Part shown: in pieces, positions 27,283 through 35,735 of the stretch
Numbering within the stretch: the first letter of the stretch is position 1
Layout of the letters: each line of letters begins with the position of its first letter
NCBI RefSeq assembly: GCF_022533585.1
Contig: NZ_CP092827.1
Location: forward strand, 4,566,001 to 4,630,000
DNA length: 64,000 nucleotides
Origin: Pseudomonas sp. LS.1a
GTDB taxonomy: Bacteria; Pseudomonadota; Gammaproteobacteria; Pseudomonadales; Pseudomonadaceae
Reading direction: 5' to 3'
The notes under the pieces: generated by a model
What the model was told of the DNA's origin: nothing
The model's database searches: none
The model's input: the letters and a program-made list of their open reading frames with translations, nothing else
Program-made: the position numbers and the translations under genes

Positions 27283-28389
27283 ATGGCCATTCATTGCGAG
27301 GTACTCACCGGCGCCGATGGCGCCCGCATCGGCATCGCCACCCTGGATGCGCCCAAGGCGCTCAATGCGCTGAACCTGCCGATGATCGAGGTATTGGGCG
27401 AACAGTTGCACGCCTGGGCTCGCGACCCGGGGATCGTCTGCGTACTGCTACGCGGCAACGGTGCCAAGGCCTTCTGCGCCGGCGGCGATGTGCGTGCGCT
27501 GGTACAAGCCTGCCGCGACCACCCCGGCAGCGTGCCGCCGCTGGCCGCCGCCTTCTTCGCCGCCGAATACCGCCTGGACTTCGCCCTGCATACCTATCCC
27601 AAGCCGCTGCTGTGCTGGGGCCATGGGCATGTGCTGGGCGGTGGCATGGGCCTGCTGCAGGGCGCCAATGTGCGCATCGTCACCCCCAGCAGTCGGCTGG
27701 CCATGCCGGAAATCAGCATCGGCCTGTACCCGGACGTGGGCGCCAGCTGGTTCCTTGCCCGCCTGCCGGGCAAGCTGGGGTTGTTCCTCGCTCTGACGGG
27801 CGCGCCGATCAATGCCCACGACGCCCTTGACCTGGACCTGGCCGACCGCTTCCTGGGCGAACACCAGCAAGATGCGCTGATCGAGGAACTGCTGCAATTG
27901 AACTGGCAGGAACAGACCGCCCTGCAACTGAACAGCCTGCTCAAGGCCGAACAGCACCGCGCCTGCGCCGAGTTGCCTGAAGCCCAGTGGCTGCCGCGAC
28001 GGCAGGTGATCGATCAGTTGCTTGACGTGGCCGATGCCGCCGCCGCCTGGCGCGCGCTGGAGGGGCTCAAGCACCACGACGACCCGCTGCTGGCAGATGC
28101 CGGCCAGCGGTTGCATGAAGGTTGCCCGCTGACCGCCCACCTGGTGTGGGAACAAATTCGCCGGGCACGGCACCTGTCGTTGGCGCAGGTGTTCCAGATG
28201 GAATACAGCATGAGCCTGAACTGTTGCCGCCACCCGGAATTCAGCGAAGGTGTGCGGGCGCGCTTGCTGGACAAGGACAACCAGCCGCGCTGGCACTGGC
28301 CCGATGTGGCGCAAGTGCCGGCGGCGGTGGTCGAGGCGCATTTTGCCAAGGTGTGGGAGGGGCGGCATCCGCTGGCGGATCTCGGGTAG
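27283..28389 (+). CDS. Enoyl-CoA hydratase/isomerase-family protein, HIBCH-like (368 aa)
   Basis: Crotonase-fold enzyme. The length of 368 residues and the signature [12 protein letters not shown] with [14 protein letters not shown] and [20 protein letters not shown] match the 3-hydroxyisobutyryl-CoA hydrolase branch better than short enoyl-CoA hydratases (about 260 aa). It would act on short acyl-CoAs, for example in valine breakdown. There are no valine-pathway genes nearby, so the substrate is unproven. ATG 27283 is chosen from the MAIHCEVL start. Confidence 0.85.
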   Translation: MAIHCEVLTGADGARIGIATLDAPKALNALNLPMIEVLGEQLHAWARDPGIVCVLLRGNGAKAFCAGGDVRALVQACRDHPGSVPPLAAAFFAAEYRLDFALHTYPKPLLCWGHGHVLGGGMGLLQGANVRIVTPSSRLAMPEISIGLYPDVGASWFLARLPGKLGLFLALTGAPINAHDALDLDLADRFLGEHQQDALIEELLQLNWQEQTALQLNSLLKAEQHRACAELPEAQWLPRRQVIDQLLDVADAAAAWRALEGLKHHDDPLLADAGQRLHEGCPLTAHLVWEQIRRARHLSLAQVFQMEYSMSLNCCRHPEFSEGVRARLLDKDNQPRWHWPDVAQVPAAVVEAHFAKVWEGRHPLADLG

Positions 28390-28401
28390 CTTCGAGAGTC
28401 T

Positions 28402-28523
28402 GGGGCTGCTTTGCAGCCCATCGCGACACAAGGCCGCTCCCACAGGTACAGCGCTGGTTTCGAATGCTGCGCTGTACCTGTGGGAGCGGCCTTGCGTCGC
28501 GATTGGGGCGCAAAGCGCCCCCG
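28402..28523. repeat. Inverted pair of REP elements, B type
   Basis: ACACAAGGCCGCTCCCACAG faces CCTGTGGGAGCGGCCTTGCG. Outer arms GGGGCTGCTTTGCAGCCC and GGGGCGCAAAGCGCCCC form extra hairpins. It occupies the gap between the convergent crotonase gene and the Tyr/Arg-rich lipoprotein gene. Confidence 0.88.
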
Positions 28524-28536
28524 GTTTTCAATTCAC

Positions 28537-28986
28537 CTACCGCTGCCAGTTCCCCCCTTGCCCGTGCCCACGCCGCCCGTCCCAACGCCGGTCACCGTCC
28601 CCCCGCCCGTTGGAGTGCCAACGGTCATTCTGGTAGCGCTGGCTGCCACCGCGATAATCATGACGGTCCCGGTCGCGCCCATAGTCATACCGCTGGCGGT
28701 TGCCATAGTCATGGCGCGGGTTGCCATGCCACTGCTGCATCCGCGGCTGCGGATAAGACCGGTAATGAGGCGCTGGCGCCGAGCGGTAGTAGTAGCGCGG
28801 CGCCGGCTGATAGTAATAGCGCGGTTGCGGCGTCACGTAATAACGGTCATAGCGGTAATAATCCGGTGATACATAACGGTCGGAATAGTAGTGGTCAGAC
28901 CGGTAATAGCCCCCGCTCTCGTAGTACGGAACGCAGGCGGAAGTCATCAGCCCCAGCAGGGCGATCAACAGGATTCGATAGAACAT
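28537..28986 (-). CDS. Tyr/Arg-rich predicted lipoprotein of unknown function (149 aa)
   Basis: The start at 28986 gives an N-terminus MFYRILLIALLGLMTSAC, a lipoprotein signal with Cys at the end of the hydrophobic part. The rest is very low complexity: repeated YYR, YDRYY, PRYYYQPAPRYYYRS in the first half and basic Gly/Arg/Asp/His-rich sequence (YDYGRDRDRHDYRGGSQR) in the second. It would be a surface- or periplasm-anchored basic, aromatic tail. No enzyme motif is seen. Composition is unlike its neighbours, but G+C is not. Confidence 0.72.
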   Translation of the reverse strand: MFYRILLIALLGLMTSACVPYYESGGYYRSDHYYSDRYVSPDYYRYDRYYVTPQPRYYYQPAPRYYYRSAPAPHYRSYPQPRMQQWHGNPRHDYGNRQRYDYGRDRDRHDYRGGSQRYQNDRWHSNGRGDGDRRWDGRRGHGQGGNWQR

Positions 28987-29129
28987 GGCGGCCTCCTGGA
29001 CCGCTGGAGTGCCCGAACAGCGGCGCTGGCGAGCGTCGATGTGAAATGCGATCATCGACATCGAATAAGACAGTGGCGCCGAAGTGCAGTGCCATTTCTG
29101 CAACAATTTGATACATGTGAGCGGCAGCC

Positions 29130-29342
29130 ATGCATGACAACCAGCACTGCCCCGCCTGTGGTGCCCTCAACCAGTGCAGCCTGGCCGACCCGCGTCGGGC
29201 CACCCAGACCTGCTGGTGCTTCGGCGTGAGCATCGACCCTGCCGTGCTCCAGGCCCTGCCCGCCGAGCTGCGCGACAAAGCCTGCCTGTGCCCGCGCTGC
29301 GCCGCCGTTGAAGAACAACTCCGCTCACCCGCTTCCCACTGA
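29130..29342 (+). CDS. Small cysteine-rich CWC-type protein (70 aa)
   Basis: Short protein with seven cysteines in a zinc-ribbon-like pattern: CPACGALNQCSLAD, then CWCFG and CLCPRCA. This matches the cysteine-rich CWC family found next to pseudouridine synthase genes in pseudomonads. It ends 9 bp before the rsuA-type gene, so the two are probably co-transcribed. Metal binding is inferred; the function is not known. Confidence 0.8.
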   Translation: MHDNQHCPACGALNQCSLADPRRATQTCWCFGVSIDPAVLQALPAELRDKACLCPRCAAVEEQLRSPASH

Positions 29343-29351
29343 CCGTTTGCC

Positions 29352-30044
29352 ATGCGCCTCGACCGTTTCCTCGCCAACCTGCCCAACCACAACCGCCAGC
29401 AAGTCCGCCTGATGCTGGCGCAACGCCGCGTGCGGGTAGATGGCCAAGTGGTCAGTGACCCGCTGGCCGAGGTGCGCGAATTCAGCCGTGTGGAGCTGGA
29501 CGACCAGTTGCTGCAGGCTGGCCGCCCGGCGCGCTACCTGATGCTGCACAAGCCCACTGGCTGTGTCAGCGCCACCCAGGACCCGCAACACCGCACCGTG
29601 CTCGACCTGCTGCCCGCCGCGTTGCGTGAGGACCTGCACATTGCCGGGCGCCTGGACTTCAACACCACCGGCCTGATGATCCTGACCAACGATGGCCAGT
29701 GGTCACGGCGGCTTACCCAGCCCGCGACCAAGCTGCCCAAGCACTACCTGGTGGAAACCGAGGACGAGATTGGCGAGCACTATGTGGCCAAGTTCCTCGA
29801 AGGTTTCTACTTCGCCTTCGAAAACCTCACCACCCTGCCCGCCCAGCTGGACATCCTGGGGCCGCGCCAGGCGCGGCTGGCAATCGTCGAAGGGCGATAT
29901 CACCAGGTCAAGCGCATGTTCGGCCATTTCGACAACAAGGTAGTGGGGTTGCATCGCGAGAGCATGGGGGCGATCCGGCTGGACCCGGGGTTGGCGCCAG
30001 GGGCATTTCGTGAGCTCACGGCGGATGAAATAGCCACGGTCTAG
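29352..30044 (+). CDS. rsuA: 16S rRNA pseudouridine-516 synthase, RsuA type (230 aa)
   Basis: Isomerises U516 of 16S rRNA. N-terminal S4 RNA-binding domain (MRLDRFLANLPNHNRQQVRL), then the catalytic domain with HIAGRLDFNTTGLMILTNDG, where the aspartate is the nucleophile, and EGRYHQVKRMFGH. The product is of RsuA size rather than RluB/RluE size. Whether it is the sole U516 enzyme here cannot be judged from the window. Confidence 0.88.
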   Translation: MRLDRFLANLPNHNRQQVRLMLAQRRVRVDGQVVSDPLAEVREFSRVELDDQLLQAGRPARYLMLHKPTGCVSATQDPQHRTVLDLLPAALREDLHIAGRLDFNTTGLMILTNDGQWSRRLTQPATKLPKHYLVETEDEIGEHYVAKFLEGFYFAFENLTTLPAQLDILGPRQARLAIVEGRYHQVKRMFGHFDNKVVGLHRESMGAIRLDPGLAPGAFRELTADEIATV

Positions 30045-30049
30045 TCAGC

Positions 30050-30157
30050 CTGTTCCTGCCTCTTCGCGGGCACGCCCGCTCCCACAGGTACACCCCTGGC
30101 CTCCGGGCTGGTGTGATCCCTGTGGGAGCGGGCGTGCCCGCGAAGAGGCAGGAACAG
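30050..30157. repeat. REP pair with near-perfect extended symmetry
   Basis: CTGTTCCTGCCTCTTCGCGG (then GCACGCCCGCTCCCACAGG) has an exact complement ending GCAGGAACAG. The symmetrical arms are about 38 bp, longer than in other copies, so the whole unit could be recent or still moving. Confidence 0.9.
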
Positions 30158-30252
30158 ACCGCACGGGGTGCGTCATACGACCGCCCAGCGGCAAAAGTCA
30201 CATTTTCCCCCGAACGGCACTTGCGGGATTCCCCACCCACTGCTTGAATCCA

Positions 30253-30288
30253 AATCGTCAGTCTGCATGTGACTACCAAGTCACGATT
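30253..30288. promoter_or_regulatory. Nested inverted repeats in the phaG upstream region
   Basis: GTGACTACCAAGTCAC (30269-30284) is a perfect 6-bp inverted repeat around ACCA; the outer AATCGT (30253-30258) and ACGATT (30283-30288) also pair. It lies about 205-240 bp before phaG and could be an operator. Confidence 0.3.
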
Positions 30289-30493
30289 GCGGTCGAAGAC
30301 ACCTTTTGTCGGCCACCCGGGGCCTCGATGCCTTGGGGCACGGCAAATTGCCCGCCAAAAACAATACCGTCGACGCACGTGCCAAGGATCGACACAGGGC
30401 CCCCCGGTTTCTCTTCAGGCAAATGCCTACCTGTCATAAAGAACGTGCACCCTAGGTGACGCGAATACCCTTTTTGCGCCAGGAGTCGATGAC

Positions 30494-31381
30494 ATGAGGC
30501 CAGAAATCGCTGTACTTGATATCCAAGGTCAGTATCGGGTTTACACGGAGTTCTATCGCGCGGATGCAGCCGAGAAAACGATCATCCTGATCAACGGCTC
30601 GCTGGCCACCACGGCCTCGTTCGCCCAGACGGTACGTAATCTGCACCCGCAGTTCAACGTAGTACTGTTCGACCAGCCATACGCGGGCAAGTCCAAGCCT
30701 CACAATCGCCAGGAACGCCTGATCAGCAAGGAGACCGAAGCACATATCCTCCTTGAGCTGATCGATCACTTCCAGGCAGACCACGTGATGTCGTTCTCGT
30801 GGGGTGGCGCAAGCACACTGCTGGCGCTGGCGCACCAGCCGCGGTACGTGAAGAAAGCGGTGGTAAGCTCGTTCTCGCCGGTGATCAACGAACCGATGCG
30901 CGATTACCTGGCCCGTGGCTGCCAGTACCTGGCCGCCTGCGACCGCTATCAGGTCGGCAACCTGGTCAACGACACCATCGGCAAGCACCTGCCATCACTG
31001 TTCAAGCGCTTCAACTACCGGCACGTCAGCAGCCTGGACAGCCACGAGTACGCGCAGATGCACTTCCACATCAACGAAGTGCTGCAGCACGACCTGGAAC
31101 GGGCCCTGAATGGCGCGCGCAACATCGACATCCCGGTGCTGTTCATCAACGGCGACCGCGATGAATACACCACGGTCGAAGATGCCCGGCAGTTCAGCAA
31201 GCATGTGGGCAAGAGCCAGTTCAGCGTGATCCGTGACGCGGGCCACTTCCTCGACATGGAAAACAAGGCCGCCTGCGAGGACACCCGCAGCGTCTTGCTC
31301 GGCTTCCTCAAGCCGACCGTGCGCGAGCCCCGTCAACGCTACCAGCACGTACAACAGGGGCAGCATGCATTGGCCATCTGA
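30494..31381 (+). CDS. phaG: 3-hydroxyacyl-ACP thioesterase/CoA transacylase PhaG
   Basis: Diverts (R)-3-hydroxyacyl-ACP from fatty-acid synthesis to medium-chain-length polyhydroxyalkanoate precursors. The 295-residue alpha/beta-hydrolase has the start MRPEIAVLDIQGQYRVYTEF that I recognise as PhaG of P. putida, the nucleophile motif SFSWGGAS, the acid in NGDRDEYTT and the histidine in DAGHFLDMENK. A 450-bp upstream region with inverted repeats and a terminator afterwards show that it is transcribed alone. The enzyme may act as a thioesterase paired with a CoA ligase elsewhere. Confidence 0.95.
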   Translation: MRPEIAVLDIQGQYRVYTEFYRADAAEKTIILINGSLATTASFAQTVRNLHPQFNVVLFDQPYAGKSKPHNRQERLISKETEAHILLELIDHFQADHVMSFSWGGASTLLALAHQPRYVKKAVVSSFSPVINEPMRDYLARGCQYLAACDRYQVGNLVNDTIGKHLPSLFKRFNYRHVSSLDSHEYAQMHFHINEVLQHDLERALNGARNIDIPVLFINGDRDEYTTVEDARQFSKHVGKSQFSVIRDAGHFLDMENKAACEDTRSVLLGFLKPTVREPRQRYQHVQQGQHALAI

Positions 31382-31389
31382 GCGCATCG

Positions 31390-31439
31390 GCGCCCCGTAG
31401 GTGATACCCGCAGGCTATGGGGTGCCGACAAGCTTTTTT
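31390..31439 (+). terminator. Terminator of phaG
   Basis: GCGCCCCGTAG (31390-31400) pairs with CTATGGGGTGC (31415-31425), allowing two G-U pairs, and a T6 run follows at 31434-31439 after a short spacer. Confidence 0.6.
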
Positions 31440-31492
31440 ATAACTTGGGCTTCTAATTCGTGGAGGGTTCTGGTAAAAAGTGCAGCGCAGAT

Positions 31493-31566
31493 GCGGGTAT
31501 AGTTTAGTGGCAAAACGAAAGCTTCCCAAGCTTTAGTTGAGGGTTCGATTCCCTCTACCCGCTCCA
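31493..31566 (+). tRNA. tRNA-Gly(CCC)
   Basis: The cloverleaf is readable: acceptor GCGGGTA pairs with TACCCGC before T and encoded CCA (31564-31566). The anticodon stem AAAGC/GCTTT holds the loop TTCCCAA, anticodon CCC. The T arm is GAGGG-TTCGATT-CCCTC. 74 nt. It decodes GGG glycine codons. Confidence 0.96.
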
Positions 31567-31608
31567 CATCGCATTACCGCATGGCGTTCCATTAACGTCA
31601 TCGCTGTC

Positions 31609-31632
31609 AAAAGGAGCCTTGGCTCCTTTTTT
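31609..31632 (+). terminator. Terminator downstream of tRNA-Gly
   Basis: AAAAGGAGCC and GGCTCCTTTT form a perfect stem with a TT loop and a T6 tail, 42 bp after the tRNA. This is a strong intrinsic terminator. Confidence 0.85.
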
Positions 31633-31730
31633 CGTTTCTGCCCCCTCCGTTGACCTGTCCCATGGCCATTTGCCTGCCGATCCGCTTCAATGCGTGGATG
31701 GTTTCGTGAAACATTTCGAAAGGACGACGC

Positions 31731-33437
31731 ATGTTTCTCTCCCGCTGGCTACCGGGCCTTGCCAACCTGCTGCACTACCGCCGCGAGTGGTTCCACGCCG
31801 ACTTGCAGGCTGGCCTCTCGGTGGCGGCGATCCAGATTCCCATTGCCATCGCCTACGCGCAGATCGTCGGCCTGCCGCCGCAGTACGGCCTGTACGCCTG
31901 CGTGCTGCCGATGATGGTCTACGCCCTGATCGGCAGCTCACGCCAGCTGATGGTTGGCCCCGACGCCGCCACCTGCGCGATGATCGCCGGCGCCGTGGCG
32001 CCGTTGGCCATGGGCGAGCCGCACCGGATTGCCGAACTGTCGGTGATCGTCACCCTGCTGGTCGGGGTAATGCTGATCGCTGCCGGCGTGGCCCGGGCCG
32101 GGTTCATCGCCAGCTTCTTCTCGCGGCCGATCCTGATCGGCTATCTCAACGGCATCGGCCTGAGCCTGATCGCCGGGCAGTTGTCCAAGGTGGTGGGGTT
32201 CAAGATCGAGGGCGACGGCTTTATCCTCAGCCTGATCAACTTCCTCCAGCGCCTGGGCGAAATCCACTGGGTGACGCTGCTCATCGGCATCGCCGCACTG
32301 GGCCTGCTGATCTGGCTGCCACGGCGCTACCCGCGCCTGCCCGCGGCACTAACGGTAGTGGCGCTGTTCATGCTGCTGGTCGGCCTGTTCGGCCTCGATC
32401 GCTTCGGCGTCGCCATACTCGGTCCGGTACCTGCCGGCATCCCGCAGCTGGCCTGGCCACACAGTAACCTGGCAGAAATGAAAAGCCTGCTGCGCGATGC
32501 CCTGGGTATCGCCACCGTCAGCTTCTGCAGCGCCATGCTCACCGCACGCAGCTTTGCCGCCCGGCACGGCTACGCGATCAACGCCAACCACGAATTCGTC
32601 GCCCTGGGCGTAAGCAACCTGGCAGCCGGGGTTTCCCAAGGCTTTGCCATCAGCGGCGCCGACTCGCGCACTGCGGTCAACGACATGGTCGGTGGCAAAA
32701 GCCAGCTGGTGGGCATCATTGCTGCGCTGGTCATCGCCCTGATCCTGCTGTTCTTCACCGCACCGATGGCGTGGATCCCGCAGGCTGCGCTGGGCGCCGT
32801 GCTGCTGATGGCCGGCTGGGGGCTGATCGATATCAAGTCGCTTAGGCACATCCGCCGCCTGAGCCGCTTCGAGTTCTGGCTGTGCCTGCTTACCACGGTT
32901 GGCGTGCTGAGCCTGGGCGTGCTGCCCGGCATCGTGTTTGCCGTGACCCTGGCGATCCTGCGCCTGCTGTACAGCATCTACCAGCCCACCGACGCGGTAC
33001 TGGGCTGGCTGCCGGGCACCGAAGGCCAGGTGGACATCCACAAACACAAGGATGCCCGTACCGTGCCAGGCCTGGTGGTATACCGCTTCGACGACGCGAT
33101 CCTGTTCTTCAACGCCGACTACTTCAAGATGCGCCTGCTCGAAGCGGTGCAGAGCCAGGACCAGCCCAAGGCCGTGCTGTTCGACGCCGAAGCGGTAACC
33201 AGTATCGACGTCAGCGGCATCGCCGCCCTGCGCGAGGTACGCGACACCCTGGCGGCCCAGGGCATCTTCTTCGCCATCGCCCGCGCCCGCGGCACCTTCC
33301 TGCGCATGCTGGTGCGCTCGGGGATGGCAAGGGAGATGGAAGACAAACTGCTGTTCGGCTCGGTGCGGGCGGGCATCCGCGCGTATCGGCTGTGGCGTAA
33401 CAGGAGTCGCAGTGTGAAGGTGGCTGAGCAAGGTTGA
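31731..33437 (+). CDS. SulP-family anion transporter with STAS domain (568 aa)
   Basis: SLC26/SulP protein of the inner membrane. About 12 membrane segments; the N-terminal signature GLSVAAIQIPIAIAYAQIVG and LPPQYGLYACVLP, then SRQLMVGPDAATCAMIAGAV. The C-terminal STAS domain is present (VVYRFDDAILFFNADYFKMR, FDAEAVTSIDVSGIAALREV). SulP members carry sulphate, bicarbonate or dicarboxylates; the substrate cannot be assigned here. The start at 31731 (MFLSRWLPGLANLLHYRR) is preceded by AAAGGA. Confidence 0.9.
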   Translation: MFLSRWLPGLANLLHYRREWFHADLQAGLSVAAIQIPIAIAYAQIVGLPPQYGLYACVLPMMVYALIGSSRQLMVGPDAATCAMIAGAVAPLAMGEPHRIAELSVIVTLLVGVMLIAAGVARAGFIASFFSRPILIGYLNGIGLSLIAGQLSKVVGFKIEGDGFILSLINFLQRLGEIHWVTLLIGIAALGLLIWLPRRYPRLPAALTVVALFMLLVGLFGLDRFGVAILGPVPAGIPQLAWPHSNLAEMKSLLRDALGIATVSFCSAMLTARSFAARHGYAINANHEFVALGVSNLAAGVSQGFAISGADSRTAVNDMVGGKSQLVGIIAALVIALILLFFTAPMAWIPQAALGAVLLMAGWGLIDIKSLRHIRRLSRFEFWLCLLTTVGVLSLGVLPGIVFAVTLAILRLLYSIYQPTDAVLGWLPGTEGQVDIHKHKDARTVPGLVVYRFDDAILFFNADYFKMRLLEAVQSQDQPKAVLFDAEAVTSIDVSGIAALREVRDTLAAQGIFFAIARARGTFLRMLVRSGMAREMEDKLLFGSVRAGIRAYRLWRNRSRSVKVAEQG

Positions 33438-33469
33438 AGAGATGCATTGTTGCCACTGCCCCTGTCGCC

Positions 33470-33549
33470 GGCTAGCCAGCTCCCACAGGTACTGCCCTCG
33501 AATTCAGTGCAGTACCTGTGGGAGCGGGTTCACCCGCGAAGAGGCCGGC
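33470..33549. repeat. REP pair with degraded left half
   Basis: The right copy (CCTGTGGGAGCGGGTTCACC then CGCGAAGAGGCC) is complete; the left has decayed to GCTAGCCAGCTCCCACAGG. It lies between the SulP and DUF4917-like genes. Confidence 0.8.
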
Positions 33550-33647
33550 ATTGCCGACACAAGGCCCTTGCCTGGATACAACCCTCGCACACCTTGCATG
33601 ACATGCTAAAGTCGCCCCCGTTCCCGCTCCACCCAACGGACCCCAGC

Positions 33648-34658
33648 ATGCCCGCACTCGACGCCACCCTCACCCCCTGGCCAGAACTCGCCGCCCTACA
33701 CCCTTGCGACGCACTACTGCTGGGCAACGGCGCCAGCCGCGCGCTGTGGAAGCCGTTCGGTTACTTCTCGCTGTTCGAGGAAGCGCAACGCGCCGGTCGC
33801 AAGAAAGGCCTGGCCGTCAGCGACCAGGCATTGTTCAAGTCGCTGGGCACGGAACTGTTCGAGCCGGTACTCAGCACCCTCAACACCACAGTGCGCGCCA
33901 ACGCCGCACTGGCCATCAACTCCACCGCGCCGCTGAACCGCTACTACTCGATCAAGGAAGCGCTGATCCACGCCGTACGCACGGTGCATCTGCCGTGGCC
34001 ACTCATGCCGGCGGCCACCCTGGCAACCCTCAACCAGGCCCTGCGCGGCTACCGCAGCGTCTACACCAGCAACTATGACCTGCTGCTACCCTGGGCCGTG
34101 CGACACGCCCCGCACGGCTTCGCCGAACTGTTCGACGAGCAAGGTTTCTTCGACGTGCGCCGCACCAGCGGCAAAGGCACCCGGGTGCTGCACCTGCATG
34201 GTGGCCTGCACCTGCTGAAGCTGCCCGACGGCACCACCCGTCAACGCAGCGCCGACAGCGCCGAACTGCTCGATGGTTTTGCCGTGAACATCCCGGGCGA
34301 AGTGCCGCTGTTCGTCAACGAAGACCGCAGCGACGAGAAACTGCGCGCCATCCGCAACTCGGATTACCTGGGCTGGTGCCTGGGGCAACTGGCGCGGGAA
34401 AGCCAAGGGCTATGCCTGTTCGGGCAGCACCTGGACAGCAGTGACCAGCACCTGCTCGAAGCCATCCGGCTGGCCCGACCGACGCATCTGTCGATTGCCA
34501 TAAGGCCGTTGAGCGAGGCATCGGTGATCAACCAGAAGCAGCATTTCATCGATCGCTTCGGGGATATGCCGGGGACAGCGCTGCATTTCTTTGATGCCGG
34601 TACGCATCCGTTGGGGCAAGCAGCGCTGGCTATTGAAGCACCGCTCACCCACAGGTGA
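33648..34658 (+). CDS. DUF4917-like protein with SIR2-type motifs (336 aa)
   Basis: ATG 33648 is preferred because the conserved part starts there. I see the landmarks of SIR2-like NAD-binding domains in the right order: a glycine loop LLLGNGAS (G26-S30), TSNYD (N142, D144) and LHLHGG (H184), then the late hydrophobic LCLFGQHLDSSDQHLLEAI. SIR2-like proteins include deacylases and antiviral NAD-cleaving effectors; which applies is unknown. No attached helicase or TIR partner is present. A decayed copy lies at 48872-49039, on the far side of the tad locus. Confidence 0.72.
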   Translation: MPALDATLTPWPELAALHPCDALLLGNGASRALWKPFGYFSLFEEAQRAGRKKGLAVSDQALFKSLGTELFEPVLSTLNTTVRANAALAINSTAPLNRYYSIKEALIHAVRTVHLPWPLMPAATLATLNQALRGYRSVYTSNYDLLLPWAVRHAPHGFAELFDEQGFFDVRRTSGKGTRVLHLHGGLHLLKLPDGTTRQRSADSAELLDGFAVNIPGEVPLFVNEDRSDEKLRAIRNSDYLGWCLGQLARESQGLCLFGQHLDSSDQHLLEAIRLARPTHLSIAIRPLSEASVINQKQHFIDRFGDMPGTALHFFDAGTHPLGQAALAIEAPLTHR

Positions 34659-34672
34659 AATGAACCCATCAG

Positions 34673-34689
34673 GGGCCGCTTTGCGGCCC
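34673..34689. terminator. Hairpin between convergent DUF4917-like and tadD genes
   Basis: GGGCCGC and GCGGCCC form a 7-bp stem with a TTT loop immediately before the tadD stop. There is no T run on either side, so it is at best a weak bidirectional terminator. Confidence 0.4.
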
Positions 34690-34690
34690 A

Positions 34691-35734
34691 TCAAGGCGCC
34701 GATGCCGTTGTCACCTGCACGGCCGGGCCAACTGCAATGGGCTCGGGCATCGCCACATCGCCGCCCATCTGGCGGATTTGCCGAATCTGCTGGACCCTGT
34801 TCAGGTTTTCCCAGGCGATGGGATAGTGCCCCGGCGACAACTCGATGGCGCTGCGGAAAAACTGCTCGGCCACATCCAGCTTGCCTTCCACCAGGCAGAC
34901 ATAGCCGACATCATTGCTGGCTTCGGCACGCTTTTCGACCTGTTCGAAGGCAGACACAGCCTCCTCATAGCGCCCCATGCGAGCCAGCAGCAACCCATAG
35001 TTGCGCCAAAGCGGTTTGTAGGTCCCGTCGTAGCTCACGCCACGTTTGTAGCGTAGCTCGGCATCGGCCCATTGCCCGGCCATGTAGTAGGAATACCCCA
35101 GGCTGTTCTGCACCAACGCCGAACGTGGATCGATGAGCTCGGCCAGGCGGTAGTACGTCTGCGCCTCGGCGAAGTTGTCGGCCAGATCCGCGAGCACCCC
35201 CAGCCCGTTGTAGGCCTTGAGCGGTGACTTGCTGTCGACCCTGAGCGCAGCCGCCCCTGTCTGGGTATTGGCCGGGTCCTTGGTGAAGCGCTGCTGATCC
35301 ACGGCAACTGCCTTCAACAGCATCGCCTTGGCTTGCTCATGTTTACGCATGGACAGATTCAGCAGGCCCATTTCGGTCAGGGCATCGGGGTTTTCAGGTG
35401 CCTTGCCCAGCACCTCGGTGAAGGCCATCTCGGCCAGCTGGTTATTGCCGCGTTCGCGGTGGATACGGCCAACCCAGACCAGCGCCTCATAACGTTCGGG
35501 TGCCAGCTCAAGGACGCGCAAGTACTGGTACAGCGCCTGGTCCAGGTCACCGGCCTGGTAAGCCATTGCCGCCACCTGCATCGCCTGGTCGGGCGAGTTG
35601 CTTTGCGACTGCACCTGGTAGAGCACCGAATTGCCAGCGGAGTAGACAGAACGTACACCATTCAGGTCTGGCCCCGTGCTCTGGCAACCTGAGAGCACGG
35701 CTATCATCGTCAACAGCAAGCTGATCCTGTTCAT
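34691..35734 (-). CDS. tadD: Tad pilus TPR lipoprotein TadD
   Basis: The product is 347 residues and starts with a lipoprotein signal (SLLLTMIAVLSGCQSTG). The rest is TPR-type helical repeat, for example AYQAGDLDQALYQYLRVLEL and NNQLAEMAFTEVLGKAPENP. TadD is the pilotin-like lipoprotein that helps assemble or localise the secretin RcpA. It is the last gene of the tad operon and ends 32 bp from the DUF4917-like gene. Confidence 0.88.
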   Translation of the reverse strand: MNRISLLLTMIAVLSGCQSTGPDLNGVRSVYSAGNSVLYQVQSQSNSPDQAMQVAAMAYQAGDLDQALYQYLRVLELAPERYEALVWVGRIHRERGNNQLAEMAFTEVLGKAPENPDALTEMGLLNLSMRKHEQAKAMLLKAVAVDQQRFTKDPANTQTGAAALRVDSKSPLKAYNGLGVLADLADNFAEAQTYYRLAELIDPRSALVQNSLGYSYYMAGQWADAELRYKRGVSYDGTYKPLWRNYGLLLARMGRYEEAVSAFEQVEKRAEASNDVGYVCLVEGKLDVAEQFFRSAIELSPGHYPIAWENLNRVQQIRQIRQMGGDVAMPEPIAVGPAVQVTTASAP

Positions 35735-35735
35735 G

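Noticed and set aside
31493..31566. tRNA-Gly as integration site of the tad block
   Set aside because: No integrase gene, no repeat of the tRNA 3' end found further right, and a SulP gene of normal composition lies between. The DUF4917 copies mark the block better.
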